Below, in pieces: positions 17,589 through 26,812 of a DNA stretch of 64,000 bases. Within the stretch, counting starts at the first letter, position 1. The number at the start of each line of letters is the position of its first letter. The translations under genes were made by a program, and so were the position numbers. This DNA comes from Schlesneria paludicola DSM 18645 (GTDB taxonomy: Bacteria; Planctomycetota; Planctomycetia; Planctomycetales; Planctomycetaceae). The notes under the pieces are model-generated. The model was not told the origin of the DNA, made no database searches, and saw only the letters and a list, made by a program, of their open reading frames with translations. The stretch lies in NCBI RefSeq assembly GCF_000255655.1, contig NZ_JH636435.1, forward strand, positions 1,731,770-1,795,769, written 5' to 3'.

Positions 17589-18544
17589 TGCACCCTGGAC
17601 GAACATTTCGAGAGTTTGGCTGGTGGCATGAGGTCGTCTTGCTGATCCTGTTGGCGCTTCTGCTTGCCGTCGCCGAACGTCTGGTGCCCGGGTTCTCGAA
17701 CTGGAGCAACCAGCTTTACCTGTCCCGTCATCTTTGGGAATTGGCCCTTCTGACGCTGGGAATGACTCTGATCATTCTCACCGGTGGAATCGATCTGTCG
17801 GTCGGATCGATCATGGGCCTATGTGCCGTTATCTTCGGAATGACGTTCCAGTGGTGTCAGCGAACCGACGTGGCCGCACTCGCATGTCTACTGACCGGCA
17901 CATTGGCCGGCGCTCTGAATGGCTTTCTCATTGCCCGGTTTCAATTGCATTCATTGATCGTGACACTGGCCACGTTCGCCGCCTATCGCGGAATCGCCGA
18001 AGGGCTCAGCCAGGGGAAGTCGTATTCTCAGTTTGGCTCCGCCTTTTCTCAGCTGGCCCGTAGCAGCGTCCTTGGCATTCCCTGGCCAGGCTACCTCTTT
18101 GCCGTCTTTACGATTCTCTGCGGCGTCTGGCTGAGCCTGACGCCGACGGGGCGGTATCTCTACGCGATCGGCTACAACGAACGCGCCTCCAGGTATTCTG
18201 GGATCTCCGTCGATCGGATTCGCCGTCGACTCTACATGTTCTCGGGATTCCTGGCGGGATTGGCAACCGTGATCTATGTCTCACGGTTTAATACCGCGAA
18301 GGCCGACGATGGCAAAGGATTCGAACTGGATGTGATTACCGCCGTGGTAGTGGGCGGTACGAGTATCTTCGGTGGACGCGGCAACCTGCTGGGAACCGTC
18401 CTGGGCCTGCTTCTGATCCACGAGATACGGATGTTTGTCGGCCGCTATTGGGGACTGGACGAGCTCAAGCCAATCGTCATCGGGATTTTGCTCATCGTGT
18501 CGATCCTTGCGTCGAGCACCATTTCGCGCCAAGATCGAACGTAA
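17588..18544 (+). CDS. Sugar ABC importer permease 2 (RbsC/LsrD type)
   Basis: 318 residues from the ATG at 17588, which overlaps the previous stop by one base; an earlier in-frame start at 17498 would lie inside the previous gene. It has about 8-10 membrane segments, the signature IILTGGIDLSVGSIMGL and the C-terminal loop GGTSIFGGRGNLLGTVLG. It is a diverged partner of permease 1, not a copy of it. About 200 bases separate it from the binding-protein gene, so that gene may have its own start of transcription or a regulated leader. Confidence 0.95.
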   Translation: MHPGRTFREFGWWHEVVLLILLALLLAVAERLVPGFSNWSNQLYLSRHLWELALLTLGMTLIILTGGIDLSVGSIMGLCAVIFGMTFQWCQRTDVAALACLLTGTLAGALNGFLIARFQLHSLIVTLATFAAYRGIAEGLSQGKSYSQFGSAFSQLARSSVLGIPWPGYLFAVFTILCGVWLSLTPTGRYLYAIGYNERASRYSGISVDRIRRRLYMFSGFLAGLATVIYVSRFNTAKADDGKGFELDVITAVVVGGTSIFGGRGNLLGTVLGLLLIHEIRMFVGRYWGLDELKPIVIGILLIVSILASSTISRQDRT

Positions 18545-18748
18545 CCCAAAATACCACCGACATCAGTTCGCTCACACGAAGCCGCACGCCGACGCATTTT
18601 GGCTTGCGATACTTCGCCTATGGCCCGACGTGGAAAAACTCGCGAGCAAGGTATAACCCAAGCGAACCATGTCAGCAGAAGCCCCGAAACGGCACGCAGC
18701 GAACAACCCCTGACGCCTCATCACAGACACTCAGATTTGGATCGCACA

Positions 18749-19771
18749 ATGCATCACACGCGATTTTGCTTCGTCCTCTTAAGCCTTTGCTCGATCTGGT
18801 CCGCCGGATGCGGCAATTCCTCATCCTCCAGCGCGCCGACCACTGCCACCGGCGAAAAAAAGATTCGCATCTGCATGCTGCCAAAGATCAAAGGGATCAG
18901 CTATTTCTCGTCGTGTTACGAAGGAGCAAAACGCGCGGCCGCCGAGCTTCCAAACGTCGAACTCATTTATGATGGCCCGATTGATGGCGATCCAAAGAAA
19001 CAGGCGGAAATGATTGAACGCTGGATCGTCGACAAAGTGGACGTGATCTGCGTCGCCCCTAGTGCCCCCGATGTTGTCGCGAACGCCATGAAAGACGCCC
19101 GCGCCGCCGGCATTCATGTCATTACCTGGGATGCAGATGGCGCTGTCGACTCACGCCAGCTTTTCATAAACCAGGCTACGCCCGCTTCCATCGGCAAGGG
19201 CATGGTCGCCGTCATGGTCGACAATGTCGGAGGCCCCGACGTCACAGGGGATGTCGTCATCGTCAGCTCCGATCCCACGTCGGCCAATCAGAACGCCTGG
19301 ATCGATGTCATGAAGCCAGCCCTGGAAGCCACCAAACTGAAACTCGTCACCATCAAGTACCCTGGAGAGAATGCCAGCAATGCGCTCGCTGACGCGCAGG
19401 ATGTCATCAAGAAGTATCCCAACCTGAAGGGTATCTTTGGAATCAGTTCTGTCTCATTCCCCGGCGCGGCGGAAGCCGTTGAACAGAGCGGCAAGGGCGG
19501 GCAGATCATGGTGACCGGCCTGTCAACACCCACGCCGATGAAACGATTTATCGATTCAGGAACGGTCAAGTCGATCGTGCTTTGGAACACGCTTGACCTG
19601 GGCTATCTCACCGTCCGCGTCGCCGAAGGACTGGCGACCGGGAAACTCAAACCAAGCGATTCCGAATGTGACGCCGGTAGCCTCGGCTCGAAACCGATCG
19701 TCGATGGCCACGTCTTACTCGGCGACATTCTCGTCTTCACCAAGGATAACATTGACCAATACAACTTCTAA
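18749..19771 (+). CDS. Sugar ABC importer substrate-binding lipoprotein (LsrB/RhaS-like)
   Basis: 340 residues from the ATG at 18749. The signal peptide ends in the lipobox WSAGC with Cys21, so it is anchored to a membrane. The mature part follows the Peripla_BP_4 fold: IRICMLPKIKGISYF, DGDPKKQAEMIERWI, DVICVAPSAPDVVA and VITWDADG. The C-terminal LGDILVFTKDNIDQYNF strongly resembles the end of LsrB and rhamnose-binding RhaS proteins. Likely ligands are therefore rhamnose-like deoxysugars or a sugar such as AI-2, but the pocket cannot be read with confidence. No kinase or catabolic gene (lsrK, lsrF, rhamnose isomerase) is nearby. Confidence 0.92.
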   Translation: MHHTRFCFVLLSLCSIWSAGCGNSSSSSAPTTATGEKKIRICMLPKIKGISYFSSCYEGAKRAAAELPNVELIYDGPIDGDPKKQAEMIERWIVDKVDVICVAPSAPDVVANAMKDARAAGIHVITWDADGAVDSRQLFINQATPASIGKGMVAVMVDNVGGPDVTGDVVIVSSDPTSANQNAWIDVMKPALEATKLKLVTIKYPGENASNALADAQDVIKKYPNLKGIFGISSVSFPGAAEAVEQSGKGGQIMVTGLSTPTPMKRFIDSGTVKSIVLWNTLDLGYLTVRVAEGLATGKLKPSDSECDAGSLGSKPIVDGHVLLGDILVFTKDNIDQYNF

Positions 19772-19934
19772 GCCATCGACTGCGGCATCCGTTGTTCAGA
19801 CCGACATTGTTTTCCGACATCTGCGAGGAAACATCGATCTCGACGTCCGAAAACGGCGAGCAATCCTGTCGACAAGTGGTAAAAATGCCACCCGTCAGAC
19901 ACGCTTGTGAGGCGATTGAGTCGGAGAACAAGAG

Positions 19935-21461
19935 ATGACCGCGACGTTGCCGCCGAACAAGGTGAGAAACATCGACAGGACCGTTCTGGGCATGAGCGAT
20001 CGGGACCTTTACGAGGCAATCCTGACGCGCGACAGGCGATTCGATGGCCGAATGTTTATCGGCGTCAGTTCCACGCGTATCTATTGTCGCCCGATTTGTA
20101 CAGTTCGGCCTCCGAAGTTTGAAAACTGTTCGTTCTACCGCACGGCTGCCACCGCCGAAGCCGCAGGATTTCGCCCGTGCCTGCGATGCCGTCCCGAGCT
20201 GGCCCCCGGTTCATCCGCACCGGTGGATGCCGTATCCCGACTCGCAGCACTTGCCGTCCGTCGGATCGAAGACGGCGCACTCTCACAACTCACCCTTGAC
20301 GAACTGGCCGCCGAATTCGGCGTTACTGCGCGACATTTGCGAAGGGCCGTGCAACTGGAAGCCGGATTGTCCCCAATTGAGCTGGCGCAGACGCAGCGGT
20401 TGCTGGCTGCGAAGCAACTTCTTACCGATACCAAGATGTCCGTCACGGACGCCGCATTTGCCGCGGGCTTTGAAAGCGTGCGACGCTTCAACACGGCCTT
20501 CAAAGAACGTTACCGTCTGACGCCGACATCCCTTCGCCGGTCGATCACATCCCACAAAGCGACCGTGATCGATGCCTATGGCTTTGCCCTCGCAATCCGA
20601 CCACCCTTCGATTGGGATCGATTGCTGGATTTCTGGCAGGCCCGCGCAACACCAGGTGTCGAACATGTCGCGGAGGGTTGGTACCGGCGAACGGTCGTCA
20701 TTGGCGGAAGGGCAGGGTGGGCCGCGATCGGTCCCGGACGAAAACCGCACACCGTGCAAGTCTTCATTTCCACCGAACTCGGCCCCGTTCTAACGCTGGT
20801 CCTCTCTCGACTCAAGGCGATGCTCGATGTCCGCGCGGACCCTGTCGGCGTCGCCGAACGTCTTGCAGAAGATCCGATGCTGGCACGGCAACTCAAACAG
20901 TCGCCAGGTCCGCGAGTTCCTGGTGCCTTCGAGGGTTTCGAGTGTGGCATTCGTGCCATCCTGGGCCAGCAGATCAGTGTTCGCGCGGCGACAACGCTCG
21001 CAGGTCGACTGGCCAGACGTTACGGGCAAACATTCGTCACTCCGTACGACTCGCTAACGGCGGCATTCCCTTCGCCAGCGGCACTTGCCACGGCGGACAT
21101 TGCGGAACTGAAAGCGTTGGGCCTGACAACTCGCCGCGCCGAAACCATCCAATGTTTTGCCACGGCCGTCGATGATGGCGCTGTGCGGCTCGATCCTGGA
21201 GCCGACCCCGAACGAGTCCGATCGGCGTTAATGCCACTTCCGGGTATCGGAGACTGGACGATCGAGTACATCTTGATGCGTGCCGTGGGCTGGCCCGACG
21301 CCTTTCCTGCCAGCGATCTGGGACTGATCAAGGCCTCTGGCTTGTCGCCAACCGAACTGCGTCTCCGTTCTGAACGCTGGAGACCATGGCGTTCCTACGC
21401 CGCAATGCTGCTCTGGCAATCACTCGAAAATTTTGGCGAAACTCAACGCACCAGCCCATAG
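19935..21461 (+). CDS. alkA: Ada sensor / AraC HTH / AlkA glycosylase fusion
   Basis: 508 residues. The N-terminal Ada zinc domain has cysteines 51, 55, 82 and 85 (YCRPIC and CLRC). Their spacing of 4, 27 and 3 is identical to E. coli Ada Cys38/42/69/72, so Cys51 should accept a methyl group from phosphotriesters. An AraC-type helix-turn-helix domain follows at about 115-200. AlkA_N is at about 205-330 and a helix-hairpin-helix glycosylase domain follows, with LPGIGDWTIEYI and the catalytic Asp461 in PASDLGL. The protein would sense alkylation, act as activator and remove 3-methyladenine. The Ogt domain of classical Ada is missing but is encoded 15 bases downstream. Confidence 0.95.
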   Translation: MTATLPPNKVRNIDRTVLGMSDRDLYEAILTRDRRFDGRMFIGVSSTRIYCRPICTVRPPKFENCSFYRTAATAEAAGFRPCLRCRPELAPGSSAPVDAVSRLAALAVRRIEDGALSQLTLDELAAEFGVTARHLRRAVQLEAGLSPIELAQTQRLLAAKQLLTDTKMSVTDAAFAAGFESVRRFNTAFKERYRLTPTSLRRSITSHKATVIDAYGFALAIRPPFDWDRLLDFWQARATPGVEHVAEGWYRRTVVIGGRAGWAAIGPGRKPHTVQVFISTELGPVLTLVLSRLKAMLDVRADPVGVAERLAEDPMLARQLKQSPGPRVPGAFEGFECGIRAILGQQISVRAATTLAGRLARRYGQTFVTPYDSLTAAFPSPAALATADIAELKALGLTTRRAETIQCFATAVDDGAVRLDPGADPERVRSALMPLPGIGDWTIEYILMRAVGWPDAFPASDLGLIKASGLSPTELRLRSERWRPWRSYAAMLLWQSLENFGETQRTSP

Positions 21462-21476
21462 AATCGACCCCGAACC

Positions 21477-22055
21477 ATGAATCTCTATCAGGATGAATTC
21501 GAATCTCCCGTCGGCATGATCTATATCGTTTCCGACGGGACGAAGCTCCGCGCACTCGATTTCGAAGGGCACGAATCCCGGCTCCACCGGCTGCTGGCCA
21601 TCCACTATGGCCGTTACACCATTCACTCCACCCGTGACACCATCGGCACAATGTCAAGGCTCAAAGATTACTTCGATGGCGATCTTCAAGCGGGTGAGCG
21701 GCTTGCGATGGCCACGAACGGAACCGAGTTTCAGCAACAAGTCTGGGCGGCCCTTCGAACTATTCCGGCTGGGACGACCGTCTCGTACGGCATGATCGCC
21801 AATCGAATTGGACGCCCTAACGCATGCCGCGCTGTTGGACTGGCTAATGGTTCAAATCCGATCGGAATCTTCGTCCCCTGCCACCGAGTCATCGGGGCCA
21901 ACAAATCACTGACGGGCTATGGAGGAGGCCTCGCACGAAAGCAATGGCTTCTTGAACACGAAGGCGCCCTGACCGCCACCTGCCCCCAATCCAGCCTGTT
22001 TCGCGAAAGCCCCCAGGCCCTCGAAAGGAATGTTCCCGCGTTCCCGATGCGTTAG
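21477..22055 (+). CDS. ogt: Methylated-DNA--protein-cysteine methyltransferase (Ogt/MGMT)
   Basis: 192 residues. The active-site motif VPCHRVIGANKSLTGYGGG is complete, with the methyl-accepting Cys135. Upstream, VSYGMIANRIGRPNACRAVGLANG forms the winged-helix DNA-binding part. It transfers methyl groups from O6-methylguanine to itself in a single-use reaction. It lies 15 bases behind the Ada/AlkA fusion and should share its transcript, so the two genes together rebuild the adaptive response. The C-terminal tail of about 25 residues after the core is not conserved. Confidence 0.95.
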   Translation: MNLYQDEFESPVGMIYIVSDGTKLRALDFEGHESRLHRLLAIHYGRYTIHSTRDTIGTMSRLKDYFDGDLQAGERLAMATNGTEFQQQVWAALRTIPAGTTVSYGMIANRIGRPNACRAVGLANGSNPIGIFVPCHRVIGANKSLTGYGGGLARKQWLLEHEGALTATCPQSSLFRESPQALERNVPAFPMR

Positions 22056-22543
22056 CCACGCAAACATCAGAACGCGAAATATGCATGACATTTACGCCTC
22101 GCTCGTAATCGTCCGACATCTCTCCTGTTCAGTCTCTTGTGCGTACGACCTGTCGCTGGATCAACATCCTCATGCCGGGATGAATCGCACCGACGAATCC
22201 TTCGCATGTCTTGGATGCCTGCCGACCGACATGGGCGGTCACCATCCAAAGTGTCTGCCGGCGACGTGCAATCTGCGGCCCGCGCTCCGCTCACAGTACG
22301 GGGTTTTCGCCGCCATTCTGCGCATCAATCGGTGAATTCGAATTCTTCGCCTGTTTGGTCCGTCCTTTGCGGACCGCTTGTTTCAAATCGAATCTCCGGT
22401 CGGCATCCCGGGTCGCTGTCGCGCCGGACGTGCCACCCATCGGACCTTCCGTTCGAATTGCTGCTCGTCGGCTTCGTTGAAGTCGAGAGGTTCGCAGCGA
22501 GACTTTCGCAGCGTTCAAAATCACGTGACAGAGGAGAATGAAT
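22056..22543. other. Intergenic region
   Basis: 488 bases between ogt and the low-complexity secreted protein. A short hairpin (GGTCCG with CGGACC, 22357-22375) followed by CTTGTTT could end the repair operon. Open frames on the minus strand here run into the antisense of the next gene and are not supported. Confidence 0.35.
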
Positions 22544-23173
22544 ATGATTCGAAAAGTAGTACTCAGCACCGTTAGTCTCTTGGCTGCAGCCGTCATGCTT
22601 GTCGGAACTCCCGACAGTGCATGGGCTCGCCGCGGCCGTTGTGGCGTGCGATATGACAACTGCAATCGCGGTTGGAGCGGCCGCGCCAACACGGGTGGCT
22701 GGGGTGGCGGATACGCTTCTGGAAATGGATACGGAAATGGCTGCGGCTGCAATGGCGTGGCGACCAACGGATACTACGGCGGCAACAATATGGTGGACTA
22801 CGGAACGACGTATCCCAATTCCAGCACCACTGGCGTCATGAACTCGCAACCCTATGCCACAGGCTATCGCCCGGCGGCGACTTATGACGCAAACGGTAAC
22901 TTGATCTCCAACGGAGTCAATCAAGCAACCGACGACAATGTGAATCAGAGCGCGCCGGTCAATAGCCCTAATTCGAACATCAAGAATGATGTCGCGCCGG
23001 CACCAGCGCCGGCGGCCCCCGCGCCCGCACCGGCGGCTCCTGCACCGGCTGCCAGTGGAAACTCAAACATTGATGCCGCGATTAATAATCCCGCAAACAA
23101 CACGAGCAATACAGGTGCGAACATAGGTGATCGCAAGTCGCCAAATGCACCGGCACCTGCGACAAATCCTTAA
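22544..23173 (+). CDS. Secreted Gly/Asn-rich protein with Pro-Ala repeat
   Basis: 209 residues from the ATG at 22544, chosen because GAGGAG lies 7 bases upstream; the ATG at 22538 is too close to that site. A signal peptide ends near DSAWA. The mature part is rich in Gly, Asn, Tyr and Cys (CGVRYDNCNRGWSGR, NGCGCNGVATNGYYGG). It then has an Ala/Pro repeat (APAPAPAAP units) at about 150-170 and an Asn-rich tail. This looks like an extracellular or cell-surface structural protein; I recognise no enzyme domain. A strong terminator follows immediately. Confidence 0.8.
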   Translation: MIRKVVLSTVSLLAAAVMLVGTPDSAWARRGRCGVRYDNCNRGWSGRANTGGWGGGYASGNGYGNGCGCNGVATNGYYGGNNMVDYGTTYPNSSTTGVMNSQPYATGYRPAATYDANGNLISNGVNQATDDNVNQSAPVNSPNSNIKNDVAPAPAPAAPAPAPAAPAPAASGNSNIDAAINNPANNTSNTGANIGDRKSPNAPAPATNP

Positions 23174-23192
23174 GCTCCAGCGGTCACATGCG

Positions 23193-23233
23193 CGGCCAGT
23201 TTTCCCTAATGAGAAAACTGGCCGTTCTCGTTT
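23193..23233 (+). terminator. Rho-independent terminator
   Basis: A perfect 12-bp stem (CGGCCAGTTTTC with GAAAACTGGCCG), an 8-base loop, then TTCTCGTTT. It lies 20 bases after the stop of the Pro-Ala repeat protein. Confidence 0.85.
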
Positions 23234-23327
23234 CAGCATGGCAACCGTCATCCTCACGCGACGCGCAAGTACGACATCTGATCCAGCCCAGACCATCGCC
23301 GATCTCTCGCCAAAGCAGGTTTCGGCG

Positions 23328-23840
23328 CTAGTGCCGGCGCAAACGTTCTGCTGTTTCAAATGCCTGAATCACATCGCTGCTCAGGAGCACCACCAGACTC
23401 CAGATCCCAAACGGTGCCCCCAGCAGACAACAGCATGTCCCGAAATTTATGATCGACACAATCGAAACCACGACCGCAAAGATGCGCGAGCGGAACCGGA
23501 GCATCTGCACCGCACCGAAGAGAATCACCGAATTCACCACAACAAACACGGACTGGAACACAATCGCCACGGGTCCGACTTGTCCTCGCTGAAAGTCTTG
23601 CAGAATTTTTGGCGCGTTGGGATCAATCACCACCTGCGGGCCAATCGCCGCGATCACGATATTCACGAATGACATCAGCAATCCGAGTGATGCCACCATG
23701 ATCATCGCAATCGCGGGCGCCATGACTTTGCCCTGCACGCTCTCCACTGTTCCAACGTCAACATCGGAGCGAACGTCGTCGGGCTCAAATTTTGGCGATG
23801 CAAACGGATTCTCGTCGTCGTTCCCGGAAAAACGCGCCAT
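23328..23840 (-). CDS. Four-helix membrane protein, function unknown
   Basis: 170 residues. The N-terminus has the NPFASPKFEPDD stretch common to small planctomycete membrane proteins. Four hydrophobic segments follow at about 40-65, 90-115, 120-140 and 143-160, the third and fourth separated by a Cys-rich turn (FGTCCCLLG). There is no catalytic motif. It is the last gene of a minus-strand group, but the 213-base gap to the next gene upstream suggests its own promoter. Confidence 0.7.
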   Translation of the reverse strand: MARFSGNDDENPFASPKFEPDDVRSDVDVGTVESVQGKVMAPAIAMIMVASLGLLMSFVNIVIAAIGPQVVIDPNAPKILQDFQRGQVGPVAIVFQSVFVVVNSVILFGAVQMLRFRSRIFAVVVSIVSIINFGTCCCLLGAPFGIWSLVVLLSSDVIQAFETAERLRRH

Positions 23841-24053
23841 AGAGTGTCGTCCGCAAACAGGTAGGGTCGGGCATCAAAAAACGGCACGGCATCATACCGA
23901 CGATTTTTCATAATGAATAATCGCCAACACGCATCTGGTAGATTGGCTTAGCGTATTCTTTGAATTGAGTGCTGCGATTTTGGAGTATTTCGCTCACTCC
24001 GACAACTTCTCGGTTGCGAAGCGGCCGAAAAACTAAAGGCCGCGTCAGGACGC

Positions 24054-25625
24054 TCACTTCGCGACTTTCACCGTCCTTGCCACGCGAAAACCGACATTCC
24101 CCAAGGGAACATTCGGCGCAAAATCGGAGCGGGAGGCGGAACGAATACTCCACCCTGGATCGGTCCACGAGCCGCCGCGCAGGACTCGATTGTCGGCATC
24201 GTCCACCAATTCTGCGGTATCTTTTGTGGCATGATCGAAGTCAGTGGGATCATTCAAGTATCGGTCCTGACACCAATCGTACGTATTGCCGTGCATGTCA
24301 AAAATGCCCCAATCATTCGGCTTGAGCAATCCAACCGAGTGCGACCGCTTGTCTGAATTTCTCTTGCTCCAGGCATATTGGTCGAGGGGACCTTCCCAGC
24401 GTCCAAAGGAGTACGCCGTCTCAGTGCCCGCTCGACACGCGTATTCGCGTTCCGCTTCAGTGGGAAGACGGTAGCCCGTTCGATCGCCAAGATTTTCCGC
24501 GACCTTCATTCCTTTGGTGTAGTTGTCCGAGTCATCCGGGATGTAACACCACTGGTCTTTCGAAATTCCCTCGCGCTTGCTGAGCCAATTGCAGAATTCC
24601 GCCGCCTGATACCAGGTCACCAGATTGATTGGACAGGTCGGCACGGCCGCTTGATTCTTGTCATAGTGATGCTCCCTGCGAAACCGTAGAAACTGCTCCA
24701 CAGTCACTGCCGTGGAAGCGATTGCGAAACTGTGCCCAATTCGCACCCGATGCCGAATCTCGTTGGGCTGACGCCCGTCTTCGTTCTCGGGCGATCCCAT
24801 CTGAAACTCGACCGGTCCTGGAATCACCACCATCGTCTGCCCCTGCAGATTGATGTACCACTGAGCGGGAGCATTGTCGGACGGAAACCCGAGTCGTTGT
24901 TGGATCTCGCCGATTTTTCGCCGACGCTCAACTCGATCGCTCGCCAGTTCGCCATTTGTACGCGTCAGCCATTCTTCTTCTTTCCATCGTCGAAGGAGCC
25001 ATTCGACGGCAGCATGAAGCCCCGCATCAAGCTCATCACGATACATCTGCTTGAGCTTTGGGATCAGGCTGGCCCGTTCATGTCGCGGCAGTCCCTCACC
25101 AAACTCGCCCAGACACAGCAATAGAGCCTGTTGGATCGAGACATCGTCTTCCTCATACAGATGAACGGTGATCGTCTCGACGTCTGCTTGCAGCACCGCC
25201 AGTCGATGAATGAGCAACGTCCGCAGGCTCGAGTCAGAACGGTGCTTCAGCAGCGGCCAGACCTGAAGCGGCGACTCCAGCTTAACAAGAGCCACCGCGG
25301 CATTCGCCTGACGTTGTACGATCCGCTCTCGAACTTGATTCGATGGCCAATCGACACTGGGGAACGTCACATCCACTTCAGTACGCAATCGGTTGATCAC
25401 GGCATTGCGACGTTCTTTGAGCTTCGGAAAGAGATCACGAAACTCGTTCTCATCAGCATCGAGTAGCTTCTCGGTCAAGTTCGCGATGTCTTCGGCCGCA
25501 GCCAATGCCCCCACATGTATCAACAGCGTGGCAGCAATGCACAATGACAGAAAAATGCCACGGCACAATCGCGTTTGCAGTTGCTCTATTCGAATTGAAA
25601 GCCGACACGAACGCGACATTGCCAT
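24054..25625 (-). CDS. Formylglycine-generating-enzyme-like (SUMF1) secreted protein
   Basis: 523 residues. An N-terminal hydrophobic segment at about 23-45 serves as signal or anchor. A helical region (about 50-240) precedes the FGE/SUMF1 domain at about 255-520, recognised by MVVIPGPVEFQMGSPENE, YRLPTEAEREYACRAGTETAY, GIFDMHGNTYDWCQDRY and RVLRGGSWTDPGW. In true formylglycine-generating enzymes the block after GGSW carries the two catalytic cysteines; here it reads TDPGWSIRSASR without Cys. Oxidase activity is therefore doubtful, and a binding role is more likely. No sulfatase gene is nearby. Confidence 0.88.
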   Translation of the reverse strand: MAMSRSCRLSIRIEQLQTRLCRGIFLSLCIAATLLIHVGALAAAEDIANLTEKLLDADENEFRDLFPKLKERRNAVINRLRTEVDVTFPSVDWPSNQVRERIVQRQANAAVALVKLESPLQVWPLLKHRSDSSLRTLLIHRLAVLQADVETITVHLYEEDDVSIQQALLLCLGEFGEGLPRHERASLIPKLKQMYRDELDAGLHAAVEWLLRRWKEEEWLTRTNGELASDRVERRRKIGEIQQRLGFPSDNAPAQWYINLQGQTMVVIPGPVEFQMGSPENEDGRQPNEIRHRVRIGHSFAIASTAVTVEQFLRFRREHHYDKNQAAVPTCPINLVTWYQAAEFCNWLSKREGISKDQWCYIPDDSDNYTKGMKVAENLGDRTGYRLPTEAEREYACRAGTETAYSFGRWEGPLDQYAWSKRNSDKRSHSVGLLKPNDWGIFDMHGNTYDWCQDRYLNDPTDFDHATKDTAELVDDADNRVLRGGSWTDPGWSIRSASRSDFAPNVPLGNVGFRVARTVKVAK

Positions 25626-25726
25626 TTCAATTCACTCAAACAATCATTGGAAGCCTCGCCGCGATCCGTAAGCGATCACAGCCAGAAGAGAGCGCGACAG
25701 GCACCCGTGATTCAGTTGATCGAACG

Positions 25727-26800
25727 CTATCGCCATGCGATGACCTGAAAAAAGATTGTTGTCTCACCACGTCCCAAGCCAACTTTCGACACGTCATATT
25801 TCCGGCTCGTTACTGTTTTTCGATGCCCCCCATCGACATCGCACGTGATCAGGAATGTCTCGCGAAACGGCGTTTCGTCCGAGTCCTCAGGTGTGGGTTG
25901 CCAGGTGTAGGCGATCCGCGATCCGTCTGGTGACCAGCAGTAACCCTGCACTTCACCCGGATCATCGACAAAACTTCGTTTTTTCGTTTCCATGTCGACA
26001 ACACTCAATCGAAGCGGTTGACGATCTTCGTTCGGGCGTCTGAATCCGGCCATGCAAAGCAATCGCTTACCATCAGGCGATAGTTGGGCACCAAACGCCG
26101 CTTCAAAATGGGATGTGATGAATTCTGGCTCGCCCGTTCCGTCCATGTTAACCCACGCAATCCGCCCGTCGACAGACGTCAACAAGCGTTTACCGTCCGC
26201 AGACCACTCGGTTGGTATCTGGTCCAATGAACACTCCAACTCGACCAGGCTTTTTGTTGTCAGATCATAGATACGAAAAGCACTCGTACGACCTTGATTG
26301 CGCCGGCCTTGTTCACAGATCAGGACGCGCTGACTATTTGGCGCCCACATCGCTTGAAAACTTGATCCCGACCTTCCCCAAATCATCGGAACCGATATTT
26401 GATCAACAGGATTGCGTCGGGACTGAATCACCACTCGACTGGCGAGGGTCTCTCCCGTATCGATGCTTGAAGAATCAACAAAGACAACCCACTGGCCGTC
26501 CGGAGACAACGCGCCTGTCGCATGAGCTGTCTTGCTAAGCCGCACGATCTCAATACCGTCCGCCCCGATTAATGCCGTCCCTCGATCAATCACCATGAAG
26601 GTATCGAAAGCAGCTTGAGGTTGGGCCAAACTCGCACCGGGAGCAACGAACAAACCCCATACGAAGACCAACGACCAGCGACACGATTTCTCGATCGAAA
26701 AACAGTCCTTTACCACCACAATCACTCCGATCACTCGACCGAATTTCGCATTGTTCTCAGGACGAAAGCAGCGACTGTCCCAAGGGAACTGTTTGGCCAA
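25727..26800 (-). CDS. TolB-like WD40/PD40 beta-propeller, secreted
   Basis: 357 residues from the first ATG; a GTG near residue 28 would place the signal peptide (SLVFVWGLFVAPGASLAQ) at the N-terminus and may be the true start. The mature protein has repeated propeller strands: GALSPDGQWVVFVDSS, MWAPNSQRVLICEQG, EWSADGKRLLTSVDG, QLSPDGKRLLCMAG and CWSPDGSRIAYTWQP. These are PD40 repeats as in TolB. Such propellers bind proteins or peptidoglycan partners. Its start is 12 bases behind the previous gene's stop, so the two share a transcript. A separate TolB-pal system is not visible. Confidence 0.85.
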   Translation of the reverse strand: MAKQFPWDSRCFRPENNAKFGRVIGVIVVVKDCFSIEKSCRWSLVFVWGLFVAPGASLAQPQAAFDTFMVIDRGTALIGADGIEIVRLSKTAHATGALSPDGQWVVFVDSSSIDTGETLASRVVIQSRRNPVDQISVPMIWGRSGSSFQAMWAPNSQRVLICEQGRRNQGRTSAFRIYDLTTKSLVELECSLDQIPTEWSADGKRLLTSVDGRIAWVNMDGTGEPEFITSHFEAAFGAQLSPDGKRLLCMAGFRRPNEDRQPLRLSVVDMETKKRSFVDDPGEVQGYCWSPDGSRIAYTWQPTPEDSDETPFRETFLITCDVDGGHRKTVTSRKYDVSKVGLGRGETTIFFQVIAWR

Positions 26801-26812
26801 GGCTGTTCGACT

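Noticed and set aside
22291-22767. Minus-strand open frame (158 residues)
   Set aside because: It overlaps the start of the supported secreted-protein gene and is low in complexity.
22990-23050. Short direct repeats resembling a CRISPR or VNTR
   Set aside because: They are the codons of the Pro-Ala repeat in a supported gene, without spacers.
24054-25625. Active formylglycine-generating enzyme
   Set aside because: The domain is present but the two catalytic cysteines are missing from the GGSW block.
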